The notes: generated from the sequence alone by a model not told the origin. Counted from the stretch's first letter, positions 33,704 through 45,452 are shown. The stretch: DNA of 64,000 bases from Stomoxys calcitrans (GCF_963082655.1 NC_081553.1:67310951-67374950), one strand, 5' to 3'. A program made the numbers and translations.

Positions 33704-35130
33704 AAGGAGTTTTGGAGCAAAAATGCATTGGCCAGGCTTAAACGAGTTGGCTGATTGGTGGAGTTATATGGATCGTTTTGTTTTTTTTTTTCAAGTGAAT
33801 TTATGATCGATCTTATTTTTGTATGCGAAGTGGCGAAGAAAGTGTGTCAGGTGTGGTGGTGGTGGCTGCCTGATGTGTGGCTGCGCCTGGGATTTGGACT
33901 TGCACCACAATCACACACATTTAACCAAGCATTTCGATATTGTATGTCGTGTCATGGCACTTTGCTTACACAAAATCACATTCATTGAATGCCAGCGAGA
34001 CCATAGCAAAATGGTCGGCTATATGTATGCTGCAGTGGTCGCCTTACAATGTTTGTCAACTGGGGAGAGATAGGCAAACGAGAGACTAAAACCGCAACAA
34101 TCGCACTCGTACTCGCACCATCCGAAAACCAGCTTCCAGCAACTCAGTTCAAAAGAAATTTTTTCTCCATCTGCTGTTGTCTTCAGATAAAGCCGAAAAG
34201 TGTATAAACTGTTTCTGGATGTTTTTTTTTTTTTTGATTATTTTTTTTTTTGCCTGAAATTTATGTTGTTTTGATCAAAGTGAAAACCATACACCACACA
34301 TCACTGCCTTAGCTGTAAAGGCATACAAAACATTTTAAACGCCATCGCCATCACTGGCAGCTGTGGCAAACTTGGCTTTAGCGTCAGACAGCGCCAGCGC
34401 CTTTGCCTGCAAGCAGTACAGCAACATCATCTCCATACACCATACACATCAACAGCACCGGCCCGCCACCGGTTTCGGTCTTAAAGTCAAAATGTGATTA
34501 AACTTTATTAGAAATCAATTAAATTTATGCATACAATTTCAAAGTAAACGTAGTCCAGTCAAAAATGACGTTGTTTGGGAAAGTTGTGGTGTGTTCAAAT
34601 TTCATATGAAATATTTGGATAAGGGGGAGAGTAACAAAGAAAACAAAAAACTAAATGAAAATTTTGAAAAAAATGACAGTGTATACTTTTATTAAAACTT
34701 AACAACATTTCAAGAATGTCCAGGTGCAAGTGAGTTATCACTTTGTAAGACATTTACAATTTTTGTGAGTGTAAAAATAGTAAAAAAAAACACAATTTTG
34801 GAAAAAAAAATTGAAAAAATATTTGGTGAATATTTGGGTGAAGTTGGATTACTGCACATGTCAACAGCTAGCAAGCGCTATTCGCAATATCACATTTTCC
34901 TCACTTTAGTATCATGAACTTGGCTATATAACGTGAAAAATTGTTACCTCCTAAACTTAATCTTAAAGAACAGCAAAAGTGCCTTCACCCAGGCCGATTC
35001 TTTTGTACTTTCCCTTCAAATAGTAACAAGTCTCATGAAGCTTATCTGTTTTAATCATACATTTTTAAAATACAGACCAAAAAATTTAACACTTTTTCTA
35101 ATTTTCCTTTCTTATTTTTCGTTTCATTTC
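33704..35130 (+). promoter_or_regulatory. Upstream region of the Osiris gene, possible 5'UTR exon
   Basis: This unique-looking, repeat-poor stretch precedes the coding start. CTCAGTTC at 34144-34150 fits the fly initiator TCAGTY (A at 34146), without a TATA box. CAGGTGCAAGTGAGT near 34721-34735 offers two overlapping splice donors (GTGCAA and GTGAGT). The acceptor TTTCGTTTCATTTCAG ends at about 35132, just before the ATG. A non-coding first exon within 34146-34729 is therefore plausible. The assignment is inferred from signals only. Confidence 0.35.
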
Positions 35131-35134
35131 AGAG

Positions 35135-38100
35135 ATGGAATTTAAATTGAAATCATTAGGATTTTCAATTCTCATAACCACATTCATCTGTTTGTCCATC
35201 TTGGTTGGTCATATCTCCGCTGAAGCTTTACGTTTGCCCGACCAACAGGGACCCGTTCAACAGGTGCAGCAGCCACAGCTTCAACTTCAACCTCAGCAGC
35301 AACAACAACAACAACCCATTAATCTCAACAATGTTCAAACGATATTCCCCAATCAACAACAGCAGCCTCAACAACTGCAACAACCAGGTGTTGGTGGTGA
35401 GGAACGTGGTCGTTCCTCCATTCTAGATATCTTCGGTTTGGGCTCTGACAATGATCCCTATTTGGCTCGCACTAGCTCAAATTGTTTGAGTGGTGATCTC
35501 TCAGAATGTTTCAAAAATCAAGCATTGTCTACATTTGATGAGATTTTCTATCGCCAAAGTTATCCGTGAGTATTAAAGTTGAATGAATAAAACGAAAACT
35601 TTACTAAATGTCTTATTTTCGTTTTAGCTTAACTGAATTTGCCCGTGTTGTTCGCATGCCCGAAAATCAACAACGTTCGCTGTTGCAAGAACCTTTTGAA
35701 TATTCCGAAGAACCCCGTAATGAGGATAACGATTGGGATCAAATGGCTAAATATGCCTTGAGACGAGCTGAAAGGTGAGTGTACATGAAAAGCTAATTAA
35801 AAACAAATGAGATAAGAATTACGCCCTCTAGTGCCCCTCAAGATCCCAGATCGGTTGGTATATGGCAGCTATATCAGGTTATAAACCGATTTGAACCATA
35901 GTACTCACAGTTTTTTGAAGTCATAACCAAACACTTCATGCAAAATTTCACCGAAATCGGATAAGAATTGCTCCCTCTAGAGGCTCAAGAAGTCAAGATC
36001 CCAGATCGGTGTATATGGAATCTATATCAGACTATAGACCGATTTGAAAGTCATAATAAAACACTTCAAGCTAAATTTCAGCTAAATCGAATGAGAATTG
36101 CGCCCTCTAGTTGCTCAAGAAGTCCAGATCCAAGATTGGATTAAATGGCAATTATATCAGGTCATAAACCGATTTGAACCATACTAAGCACAGTTGCTGG
36201 AAGTCATAACGAAATATTCCATTAACAAATTTTAGCCTCCCATGGTGGAGGGTATTGCTGGGCCGACTCTGTTGTACACACCTTCATGGATTTCTCCAAA
36301 AATTTGCCTTTATTAACTCACTTCATATTTGAATTATTTTACAACAATCAAATCGGGAAATTATTACGGCTTCCATGGTCTCAAGTAGTCATATGGGGCA
36401 ATCGGTATGTAGAGGTCTATATCAGTATGTAGACTTATACTTGGCATGGATGTTGGAAGTCATAACAGAAGCCTTTGTGTCAAATTTCAGCCAAATGAGG
36501 TGAAAATTGACCTCCCTCCCTCCCTGAGACCTGGGAGCTCAAAAAGTCAAATTCGGGGATCAGTTTATACATGAGCTAAATCAGTATATAGAAGGATTCA
36601 GTTCAATTCCTAGTATGGATCTTGGAATTCATTAAGGAATTCGTTGCGCCAAATGGGATGAAAATTACTACTTCTAGGTGCTCAAGAAGTCAAATTCGGG
36701 CAACGGTTAATTTTGGGGGTATACCAGTTTATTGACCAATTCTGATCATACTTGGCAATGATGTTGAACAGAACAGAAGTCCTCATGCCAAGATTCAGCC
36801 AAATCTGATGAAAACTGAGGCTTTAATGGGCTTGAGAAATCAAATCCGGTGATTGGTTTGTATTGTATTTATAGACCAATTCAGATCATTCTTGGCACTG
36901 ATATTGAAAGTCAGAACGGAAGTCCTTGCGCCGAATTAGATGAAAATTTGATCTTCTATGTGCTCAAGAAGTCAAATCAGGGAATCGATTTATATTGGGG
37001 GTAAACCGATTCTGATCATACTCGGCAATAATTTTAAAATCAGAACAGAAGTTTTTATGGCAAGTTTCAGTTAAATCGGATGAAGACTGAAAATTTTAAG
37101 GGCTCAAGAAGTCAAATCCGGGAATAGGTTTATATTGGGGGTAAACCAGTTTCTTGGCCGATTAAGATCATACTCCGCACCGATGTTGGAAGTCAGACTG
37201 AACGTCATTGTGCCAAATTTCTGCCAAATCGGACGAAAACTGGGGCTCAAGAAGCCAAATTCGGGGATCGGTTTGCAAGGGGGCTTTATCTGTTTATAGA
37301 CCGGTTCGGATCATTCACGGTACTATTAACAAATGTCAGAATTATGTGCAAAATTTGAGCCGAATCGAAGGAAATTTGAGGTATCTTGGGGCTCAAGAAA
37401 TGCAAAATGGGGATCGGATTACATTTTCTTCATCCAATTGCTTCGCTTCCCCACACAGCAAAGCTAGGATGCTGGTTCATACCAAAGTTGGACGTTTTCT
37501 TCGCCTTTCGTCCAGTGAGCCATTGTCTAAGAATAAAACTCTTCACTTTTCGCAGTGACCATGGAAACAAAACTCTTGTTTAATACGTTGGAGACTTAAA
37601 TCGCTCGAGAGCAGTAATCTCATCCTGATACTTCTTCTTAGTCAAAGTGAGATCCATACTGTTTGGAAAAGCAAACATTGTATCACATGTTGCACAGTTG
37701 CCTGATTTTAAAGTCTGACAGCCTTAAAATAAGATATGTCCCCATCGTTGTTATGATGCACAAAAGTCCTTAACACCTTTTTGCAGGTGTAAGTTGTTTT
37801 GCCCTTTTCCAGCAACATGGATTTGCCATAACTCTCAAAACGATATGTTTTGAATGTTTCTGTGAGTGCTGGAATGTCATCTTTGTGGTGATTATCATCT
37901 ATTCTATCGACATTCAGTAAGCATTCAGCCATATAACTCTTCTCTACGTAGAGATGTTCTCCACCATTGCTGAATGGAATTTTCATTCTTCATTCATTTC
38001 TGTTAAATCGGATAACAGCTAGCATAAAGAAGACTACACTGTGCAGCAATTACAATTACAATATGTTCATTAACATTAAATACAAGAAAAGATAGTTCTA

Positions 38101-38941
38101 TTAGTCAAAAAATAGGATAATTCCATAGACTGAAAAAAAGAAATAAATAAAATAAATAAACCTCTTCTGAAAATCCCATACCAAACAGTACTCTCCACGA
38201 TATAATAAAACTACAATCACATCTTTTTAAATTTCTTTACAGATTTATCAAATCCACCGCTTTGGAAGTAGAAGTTCCTGAAGAATTTACTGAAGCTGGA
38301 CGTTATCAGGCTCGTTTCATTGGCAATGATATTGACAGTGAATTGGATATCATTGAAGACAAACATGCCTCAGGCCTAAGTAAGTGATATACATTTAGTT
38401 AACCTTAATTTCAACTCCTAACTAATTTTGTTTAAACCTTTTCTTTGTAGAACGCAAGAAGTTGAAGAAATTGATCATTCCCCTGTTGTTGGTATTGAAA
38501 ATCTTCAAATTGAAACTGTTGCTGTTCTTGCCCTTCATCTTGGGTCTTGTTGGTCTGAAGAAGATTCTTAGCTTGGCTGCCATCATTTTGCCTGGAGTTT
38601 TTGCCTACTTCAAATTGTGTCGTCCACCAGGTGCTGGTTTCAGCTCAGGCGGTGGCATTTTGTCGGGTCTTTTTGGTGCCAAGGAATCCTTTACACAATA
38701 CTCACCTCAAGGTGTGGGTTCAGCTACCTATTATCATCATCATGATCACTATGAACATGGAGGCTATAGGCCAGAACCTCAGTTCTCTAAACCTTATGGT
38801 GATTACTATAACAAGAACTATGATCAGGGAACGGCCACCAGTGGAAACTCGGTTAGCTTTGGTGGTTCTCATGAAGCTGCTTACTCTGGTTATTATGGCA
38901 GAAATACAGGCAAAGATATTGAAAGTACTCAAAAGAGTTAG
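35135..38941 (+). CDS. Osiris-family (DUF1676) protein, four coding exons
   Basis: Coding exons are 35135-35565, 35628-35774, 38243-38379 and 38451-38941, giving 401 residues. Introns begin GTGAGT, GTGAGT and GTAAGT, end in AG, and every junction keeps frame. Residues 1-29 form a signal peptide ending GHISA. Residues 37-83 are Gln-rich (seven Gln in a row at 54-60). C117 and C125 (SNCLSGDLSECFK) are the paired cysteines that open the Osiris domain, followed by TFDEIFYRQSYPLTEFARVV. A basic KRKKLKK (239-245) precedes a hydrophobic stretch 246-291 with interspersed lysines. The tail is Gly/Tyr/His-rich (YYHHHDHYEHGG at 332-343). In flies, Osiris proteins act in the secretory/endosomal path of cuticle-secreting epithelia; the specific role here is inference. 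It lies alone in the window, so it may be a dispersed paralogue such as Osi21-type, but I cannot name the orthologue. Intron 2 (2,468 bp) is full of repeats. Confidence 0.92.
35805..36290 (-). mobile_element. DINE-like fragment in Osiris intron 2, family C
   Basis: Two to three units with GATAAGAATTGCTCCCTCTA, GAGGCTCAAGAAGTCAAGAT and GTATATGGAATCTATATC. It ends CCATGGTGGAGGGTATTGCT. It does not disturb the splice sites. Confidence 0.75.
36345..37430 (-). mobile_element. DINE-like array in Osiris intron 2, family C variant
   Basis: About seven diverged units with GGGCTCAAGAAGTCAAAT, CGGGGATCGGTTT and GATCATACTTGGCA. One unit has a CCTCCCTCCCT insertion near 36512. A spurious frame at 37208-37558 arises from it. 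Confidence 0.7.
37580..37986 (-). pseudogene. Unrecognised antisense ORF with one frameshift, in Osiris intron 2
   Basis: From ATG at 37986 the minus strand encodes 92 residues: MKIPFSNGGEHLYVEKSY, through DDIPALTETFKTYRFESYG and TYTCKKVLRTFVHHNNDGD, to AVRL and a stop at 37708. Immediately around that stop another frame opens and reads LKSGNCATCDTMFAFPNSMD, then TKKKYQDEITALERFKSPTY and a stop at 37580. The composition is protein-like in both frames and a CATC motif follows the break, so this looks like one coding sequence of about 134 codons damaged by a frameshift. An acceptor-like TTTAACAG lies just upstream of the ATG. I do not recognise the family. Options are a captured gene fragment, an unknown mobile-element ORF, or a nested host exon. 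Confidence 0.4.
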
Positions 38942-39126
38942 AAAGAAGGGAGAACCATCTCTCTTTTATAGCTTTGCTGTAATGCCATGAATTTCTAATA
39001 TTTATAGGCTTGTTTTCATTTCATTGTTATTTTGTTTTATGTGTTGTGAAATTTTTACTTCTATTAAGGGAATATTTATTTAAATTTTTTTTATAAAACT
39101 ATTTATTTATATAGATTTTTTGTTAA

Positions 39127-39132
39127 AATAAA
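39127..39132 (+). terminator. Polyadenylation signal of the Osiris gene
   Basis: AATAAA lies 186 bp after the stop codon in T/A-rich 3'UTR and is followed by a T-rich stretch. Confidence 0.6.
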
Positions 39133-39181
39133 AATGTAAATTTTTTATAAATTCAAATTGTTTTCTATTAAATGAATTGCC

Positions 39182-39670
39182 TAATGGAGATGATAGTGCC
39201 AATAAGCCTTAACTACTTAACTGACCAAAGTTATGCAATTCAAAGAATTATAATTATACTTCAGTCTTGACAAAGATACTGTTTCTTCATTCACTCTGCC
39301 AAACACCAATAAATGTTGCCAGCAGTTAGCTATAATTAAGCAACCAGAGTTAAACAAATAGTTATCACTAGTTATTGATTTATTTCATCTAGATGTTCAT
39401 ATCAATGAATTCATGTTAAATTTGTTTCCAACTATCCATTGGAGTTGATAGTTCCAACCGCTCAATTGACCAAAGTTATTCAATTCGAAGAATTAAAACT
39501 ACACTCCAGTCTTGACGAAGATAATATTTCTTCTTCATTCACTGTGCCTAACATCAATGAATGCTGCCTGCTGTGACCTTTTACTTAGCAACCATACACA
39601 CATGGTTATCACTACTTGTACTTGTATTTCATTAAGAAGTTCATATCATAAAATTCATTGATGCCTTCAA
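39182..39670. repeat. Diverged 245-bp tandem duplication 3' of the Osiris gene
   Basis: GACCAAAGTTAT at 39223 and 39468 begins parallel stretches: CAATTC.AAGAATTA, CCAGTCTTGAC.AAGATA, TTCTTCATTCACT.TGCC and, later, GGTTATCACTA/AGTTATCACTA. The two copies have diverged by substitutions and small indels. They do not resemble the transposon families in the window. Confidence 0.65.
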
Positions 39671-40053
39671 CTACATTTAATTATAAACAATTATCCTTTC
39701 GATATTTCATTGTGAACATCTTACCTTAGTTGTACACAATATAGCATGTATTTGATCTCGTAAAACTTTCCATAGATATAAACTAAAATTAATAAAGCTT
39801 TGCAGCAATTAAGTATGATATTGCAATTTGCAAAGTAATTGTGGAATTACTTTCAATAACTGTATGCAGAAGAATAATTGTAGCAAATATATGTGTTATA
39901 AGAAAGATTTGAGTTAGCAGGAATTTAATATAAATTGGTATGAAATTAATCCACATGATGTTCGGCAAAGGTGCATTTGGACGTTACGCATCAAAATGCT
40001 AAGAAATGATTTTCAAGGATTAATTTATAAATTTCAACCTTTGAGTTATTATA
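39671..40053. other. AT-rich intergenic sequence
   Basis: Nothing recognised before the MITE at 40054. Confidence 0.4.
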
Positions 40054-40290
40054 CTGGGTTGCCCAAAAAGGAATTGCGGATTTTTTAAAAGAAAGTAAAT
40101 GCATTTTTAATAAAATTTAGAATGAACTTTAATCAAATATACTTTTTTTACACTTTTTTCTAAAGCAAGCTAAAAGTAACAGCTGATAACTGACAGAAGA
40201 AAGAATGCAATTACAGAGTCACAAGCCGTTGAAAAAATTTGTCAACGCCGACTATATGAAAAATCCGCAATTATTTTTTGGGCAACCCAA
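40054..40290. mobile_element. 237-bp mariner-type MITE, copy 3
   Basis: The left end begins CTGGGTTGCCCAAAAAGGAA (first base and one inner base changed). The right end is TTTTTTGGGCAACCCAA. It is flanked by TA at 40052-40053 and 40291-40292, in the same orientation as copy 1. A 75-codon open frame (40205-40432) crosses its end and is not a gene. Confidence 0.85.
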
Positions 40291-40399
40291 TACTATGTAC
40301 AATAGGCCGTCCCATCCCCTACAGGAGAAAAACTTTTTCCTTAGTAGAGAAATCCTTCACTGTATTGTTCTCTTGATCCTAATAAGCAAAATACGAAAA

Positions 40400-41964
40400 A
40401 TTATTATCCTCCACCATAACATGGAGGCATAGTAATTTCATCATTCAGTTAGTAACATATCGAAATATTGGTGTTAGATACGATAAAGAATATATATTCT
40501 TGATCGCCATGACATTATAAGTCGATCTAGTTTCGGCCGCCCGTCTGTGGAAAGCACTATAACATTCGAAGGAGTAAAGCTAGGCCATTGAAATTTTGCA
40601 CAAATTCTTCCTGTTAGTGTAGGTCAGTTGGGATTGTAAATGGGCCATATCGGACTATATTTAGATATAACTGCCATATAAGCCGATCTTCCGATTATAC
40701 TCTTTGAGTCTTGAGAGCGCAACCATGACCTCGTGTCAAGTATGATTTGCATCGGGTTAAAACCTGATATAGCTCCCAGATAAATCGATCATCCGATTAT
40801 ATTTTTTGAGTCCCTAGAGGGCGCAGTTCTTATCTGATTTGGCTGCAATTTTGCACAATGACCTTTCATACGACTTGTAACGTATATGCCAAGTGTGGTC
40901 TGAATCGGTCTATAATCTCATAAAGCTCCCATATAAACTGATCTCCCGACAATACTTCTTTAGCCTCAAAGGGCGTAGTTCTTTTCTGATTTAGCTGAAA
41001 TTTTGCACAACAGCTTCTACCATGACCCTTAACTTACGTGGTTAATATGAATAGTTTCATAACCTGATATAGCTTCTATATTAAACCAATCTCCCGATTT
41101 TACTTCTTGAATTTCAGCCAAATCGGATGAGAATTGCGCACTCTAGCGACTCAACAAGTCAAGATCCAAGATTGGTTTCTATGGCAGCTATACCAGGTTA
41201 TAAACCGTTTTAAACCATGCTTAGCACAGTGGTTGGAAGTGCCACCAAAACATCACGAGCAAAATTACAGCCAAATCGGATGAGAATTGCGCCCTCTAGC
41301 GGCTCAAGAAGTCAAGATCTAAGATTGGTTTATATGGCAGCTACACCAGGTTACGGACAGATTTGTACCATACTTAGCACAGTTGTTGCAAGTCAGAACA
41401 AAACACCTCTGTCAAAGTTTTAGCCAAATCGGGTAAGGATTGCACCCTCTAAAAGCTGAAGGAGTCAAGACCCAAGATCGGTTTATATGGCCGCTATATC
41501 AGGTTATGAATCTATTAAAAACATATTTAGCACAAATGTTGGAAGTGATACCAAATCACCACGTGCAAAATTTAAGTCAAATCGGATGAGAAATGCGACC
41601 CCTAGAGGCTCAAGAAATCAAGACCCAAGATCGGTTTATATGACAACTATATAAAAACATGGACCGATTTGGCCCGTTTACAATCCCAACTGACCTTCAC
41701 TAATAAGAAGTATTTGTGCAAAATTTCAAGCGGCTAGCTTTAATCTTTCGAAAGTTAGCGTGCTTTCGACAGACAGACGGACGGATAGACGAACGGACAA
41801 GAACATATATTCTTGATCGTCGTAAAAATATAAGACGATCTAGCCACGTTCGTCCGTGCAAAATTTCAAGCGGCTAGCTTTAAACTTTCGAAAGTTAGCG
41901 TGCTTTCGACAGACAGACGGACGAACGGATAAGTACATATATTCTTGATCGTTGTAAAAATCTG
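40400..41964. mobile_element. DINE-like element with an internal orientation switch, family C
   Basis: From 40405 to about 41108 it reads in the plus sense (ATATATTCTTGATCGCCATG, GTCGATCTAG, CCGTCTGTGGAAAGCACT, then units). At 41108 the sequence ACTTCTTGA passes into ATTTCAGCCAAATCGG and continues in the minus sense to a second head near 41760-41960 (GACAGACAGACGGACGG). Two heads thus face outward. The second head is duplicated with a 140-bp offset (GTGCAAAATTTCAAGCGGCT at 41716 and 41856). Confidence 0.7.
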
Positions 41965-43552
41965 TCTGTCTGTTGAAATCACGCTACAGTCTTTAAAAAT
42001 AGAGATATTGAGCTAAAATTTTGCACATATTCTTTTTCTGTTCATAAGCAGGTTAAGTTTGAAAATGGGCTATATCGGACCATATTTGATATAACCGATC
42101 GGCCGATTTGGGTTCTTAGGCCCATAAAAGCCACATTTATTAACCGATTTTGCTGCAATTTGAAACAATGAGTTGTTAGGCAATCTGACATCTTGCTTCA
42201 ATTTGGCCACGATCGGTCCAGATTTGGATATAGCTGCCACATAGACCGATCTCTCGATTTAAGGTTAAAAGGTGTACTTATTATCCGTCGCCGAAATTTG
42301 GAACAGTGAGTTGTGTTAGGGCATTCGACAACCCTCATAACTTTGGCCCAGATCGGTCCAGATTTAAATATAGCTGTCATAAAGACCTATCTACCAATTT
42401 AAGGTCTTGGACCCATAAAAGGCGCATTTATAATCCGATTTTGCTGAAATTGTGAGTTGTGTTAGACCATGTGACATCCATCTTAAATTTGGTCCCGATC
42501 GGTCCAGATTTGGATATAGCTGCCGTATAAATCCTATCTCTCGATTTAAGGTTTTGGGCCAATAAAAGGCGCATGTGTAATCCAATATCGCCGAAATTTG
42601 GGATAGTGGGTTGTGTTAGGGCCCAGATTTGGATTTAGCTGCCATATAAACCGTTCTCTCGATTTAAGATTTTGGGCCCATTAAAGGCGCATTTATTGTC
42701 CGATTTCGCCGAAATTTCAGTGAGTTGTGTTTGGGCCTTCTACATTCCCCTTAAATTTTGCCCAGATCGATCCAGATTTAAATATAGCTGCCATATGGAT
42801 CGATCTCTCGATTGAGCTCATAAAAGCGCATTTATTGTCCGATTTCGCCGCAATTTTGGACAGTGAGTTGTGTTTGGACCTTCAGCAACCCTCTTCAATT
42901 TGGCTCAGCTCGGTCCAGATTTGGATATTGCTGCCATAAAGACCGATCAATCGGTTTAAAGTCTTGGCCCCATAAAAGGCGCATTTATAATCCGATTTCG
43001 TTGATATTTGACACAGTGATTTATGTTAGTCTTTTCGACATCAGTGTCGTATATGGTTTAGATCGGTATATATTGGGTTGCCCAAAAAGTAATTGCGGAT
43101 TTTCCATTTAGTCGGCGTTGACAAATTTTTTCACAACTTGTGACTTTGTAATTGCATTCTTTCTTCTGTCAGTTATCAGCTGTGACTTTTAGCTTGCTTT
43201 AGAAAAAAAGTGTAAAAAAAGTATATTTGATTAAAGTTCATTCTAAGTTTTATTAAAAATGCATTTACTTTCTTTTAAAAAATCCGCAATTACTTTTTGG
43301 GCAACCCAATATTTAGATATAGCTACCAAAAACGACCAATATTTTGTTCTACAAAATTGAACAATGACATGTAGTTATTAGACCACACAATGTCCGAGCT
43401 GAATTTGATCCAAATCGGACCATATTTCTATACAGCTGCTATGGAGGCATAAATTATGGACTTTTCATCGGATTATGATGAAAGGTGGTTAACATATATA
43501 CCCGAGGTGGTGGCTAACCAAAGTTTGGCAAGGCCGAACATAACGCCTTTTT
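41965..43552 (+). mobile_element. DINE-like element, family A array
   Basis: The head ATCACGCTACAGTCTTTAAA, AATAGAGATATTGAGC is followed by units with CCGATTTYGCYGAAATTTG, CAGTGAGTTGTGTTAG and CCATATAGACCGATCTCTCG. Landmark spacings are about 147-153 bp with some deletions. The tail is CCCGAGGTGGTGGCTAACC then GCCTTTTTATA. It is interrupted by the MITE at 43073-43309. Confidence 0.8.
43073..43309. mobile_element. 237-bp mariner-type MITE, copy 4
   Basis: It has 32-bp inverted ends differing at most at the last base and TA flanks at 43071-43072 and 43310-43311. It is inserted between GATCGGTATA and TTTAGATATAGCT of a family A unit, in the same orientation as copy 2. Confidence 0.9.
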
Positions 43553-44215
43553 ATACCCTCCACCATGGAATGGGGGTATACTAATTTCGTCATTCTGTTT
43601 GTAACTCCTCGATATATTCATCTAAGACAACATAAAGTATATATATTTTTGATCGTCATGTCCTTTTAAGTCGATCTAGCCATGTCCGTCCGTCTGTTCG
43701 TCCGTCCGTCTGTTCGTCCGTCCGTCTGTCCGTCCATCTATCTGTCGAAAGCACGCTAAATTTCAAACCGGTACATAACCTGATATAGCTGTCATATGAA
43801 CCGATCTGGGATCTTGACTTCTTAAGCCTCTAGAGGTCGCAATTATTATCCGATTTGGCTGAAATTTTGTACAACGACTTCTCTCATTACCTTCAATATA
43901 CGTGTCAATTATGGTCTGAATCGGTGTATAGCCTGATATAGCTCCGAAATAACCCGATCTCCCTGTTTTACTTCGTGAGCCCCTAAAGGGCGCAATTTTT
44001 ATTCGAATTGGTTGAAATTTTACACAACGACTTCTGAAATTGTCTCCAATATAATTTGATATTATAACTTTAATATCGTAGGAATCCTTTTCTTCTATCA
44101 TGTGTTTGCCTAGAAAGAGATACCGGGAAAACAAATCGACAAATGCGATTCATGGTGGAGGGTATGTAAGATTCGGCCCGGCCGAACTTAGAACGCTTTT
44201 ACTTGTTTCTTGTAC
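43553..44215 (+). mobile_element. Compact DINE-like element with both ends, family C
   Basis: It starts CCCTCCACCATGGAATGGGG and ends CATGGTGGAGGGTATGTAAG, AACGCTTTTACTTG. At about 660 bp it is the shortest complete-looking copy. Order: inverted CCTCCACCATGG end, CATTCTGTTTGTAACTCC, AGTATATATATTTTTGATCG, GTCCGTCCGTCTGTTCGTCC microsatellite, two to three central units, closing end. It abuts the previous element directly. Confidence 0.8.
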
Positions 44216-44247
44216 TCTCAGCTTATTTTTCCATATATTTTTTGTAG

Positions 44248-45452
44248 CCTCCACCAAAAGATGGGGTTATACTAATTTCCGTTTGTAACACCTCGAAATA
44301 TGCGTCTAAGACCCCATAAAATATATATATTCCTCATGATCATGACATTTAAATCGATCTAACCATGTCCGTTCGTTTGTCCGTCCATCCGACTGTCTGT
44401 AGAAAGCACGCTAACTTTCGAAGGAGTTAAATTAGGAGCATGAAATTTTACAAAAATACTTTTTATTAGTATAGGTCAGTTGGGATTGTAAATGGGCCAA
44501 ATCCGTTCATGTATTTATAAAGCTGCCATATAAACCGATCTTGGGTCTTGACTTCTTGAGCCTCTAGAGGGCTCAATACTTAAGCGATTTGGCTGAAATT
44601 TTGCACTTGGTGGTTTAGTATGACTTTCAACAACTGTGCCAAGTATGGTTCAAATCGGTTCATAACCCGATATGGCTGCCTTAAAAACCGATCTCCCGAT
44701 TAGACTTCTTGAGCTTCTAGAGGGCGCAATTTTATCCAATATGATTGAAATTTTGCATATATCATTTTGGTATCACTTCCAATCACTCTGCCAAGCATGG
44801 TCTTAATCGGATGATAATCTGATATAGATGCCATATAAGCTTATCTCCCGATTAAACTTCTTAAACTTCCAGAAGGCGGAATTCTTATCCGATTTGTCTG
44901 AAATTTTGCACACATCGTTGAGGAATATATTCTAACAACTGTGCCAAATATGGTCTAAATCAGTCCATAAATTGATAGAGTCGCCAAACAAGCCTAAATT
45001 GTACACATAGTTGAGGAATAACTTCCAACAACTGTGCCAAGTATGGTCTGTATCATTCCATAACCTGATAAAGCCACCATATAGACCGATCTCCCGATTA
45101 GACTTCTTGAGCATCTAGAGGGCACAATTCTTATCCAATATGGTTGATATTTTGGATATGTCGTTTCGGTATGACTTCAAACAACTGTGCCAAGTATGGT
45201 CTTAATCGGTTGATAAACTGATATAGCTGCCATATAAACCAATCTCCCAATTTGACACTCAGAGCCACTGGAGCCTGCCTGCTGTTAGAAGTCATACTTT
45301 TCTATGACTTCTAACAGCCATGACATGTAAGGTCCATATCGGTTAATAAATTGATGTAGCTCATATGTATATTGAAAAAGTCATTCACAGAATGATGCGA
45401 TGGAGGGTATATAAGATTCGGGCCGACCAAACTTAGCACGCTTTTACTTGTT
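44248..45452 (+). mobile_element. DINE-like element, family C array
   Basis: It starts GCCTCCACCAAAAGATGGGG and has ATATATATATTCCTCATGAT, then GTCCGTTCGTTTGTCCGTCC and about six units with GCCTCTAGAGGGCTCAA and ATCCGATTTGTCTGAAATTT. It ends GATGGAGGGTATATAAGATT, CACGCTTTTACTTG. Confidence 0.8.

Noticed and set aside
38601..38990. 129-codon overlapping ORF within the last Osiris exon
   Set aside because: It is a shadow of the Osiris frame and starts internally with no context.
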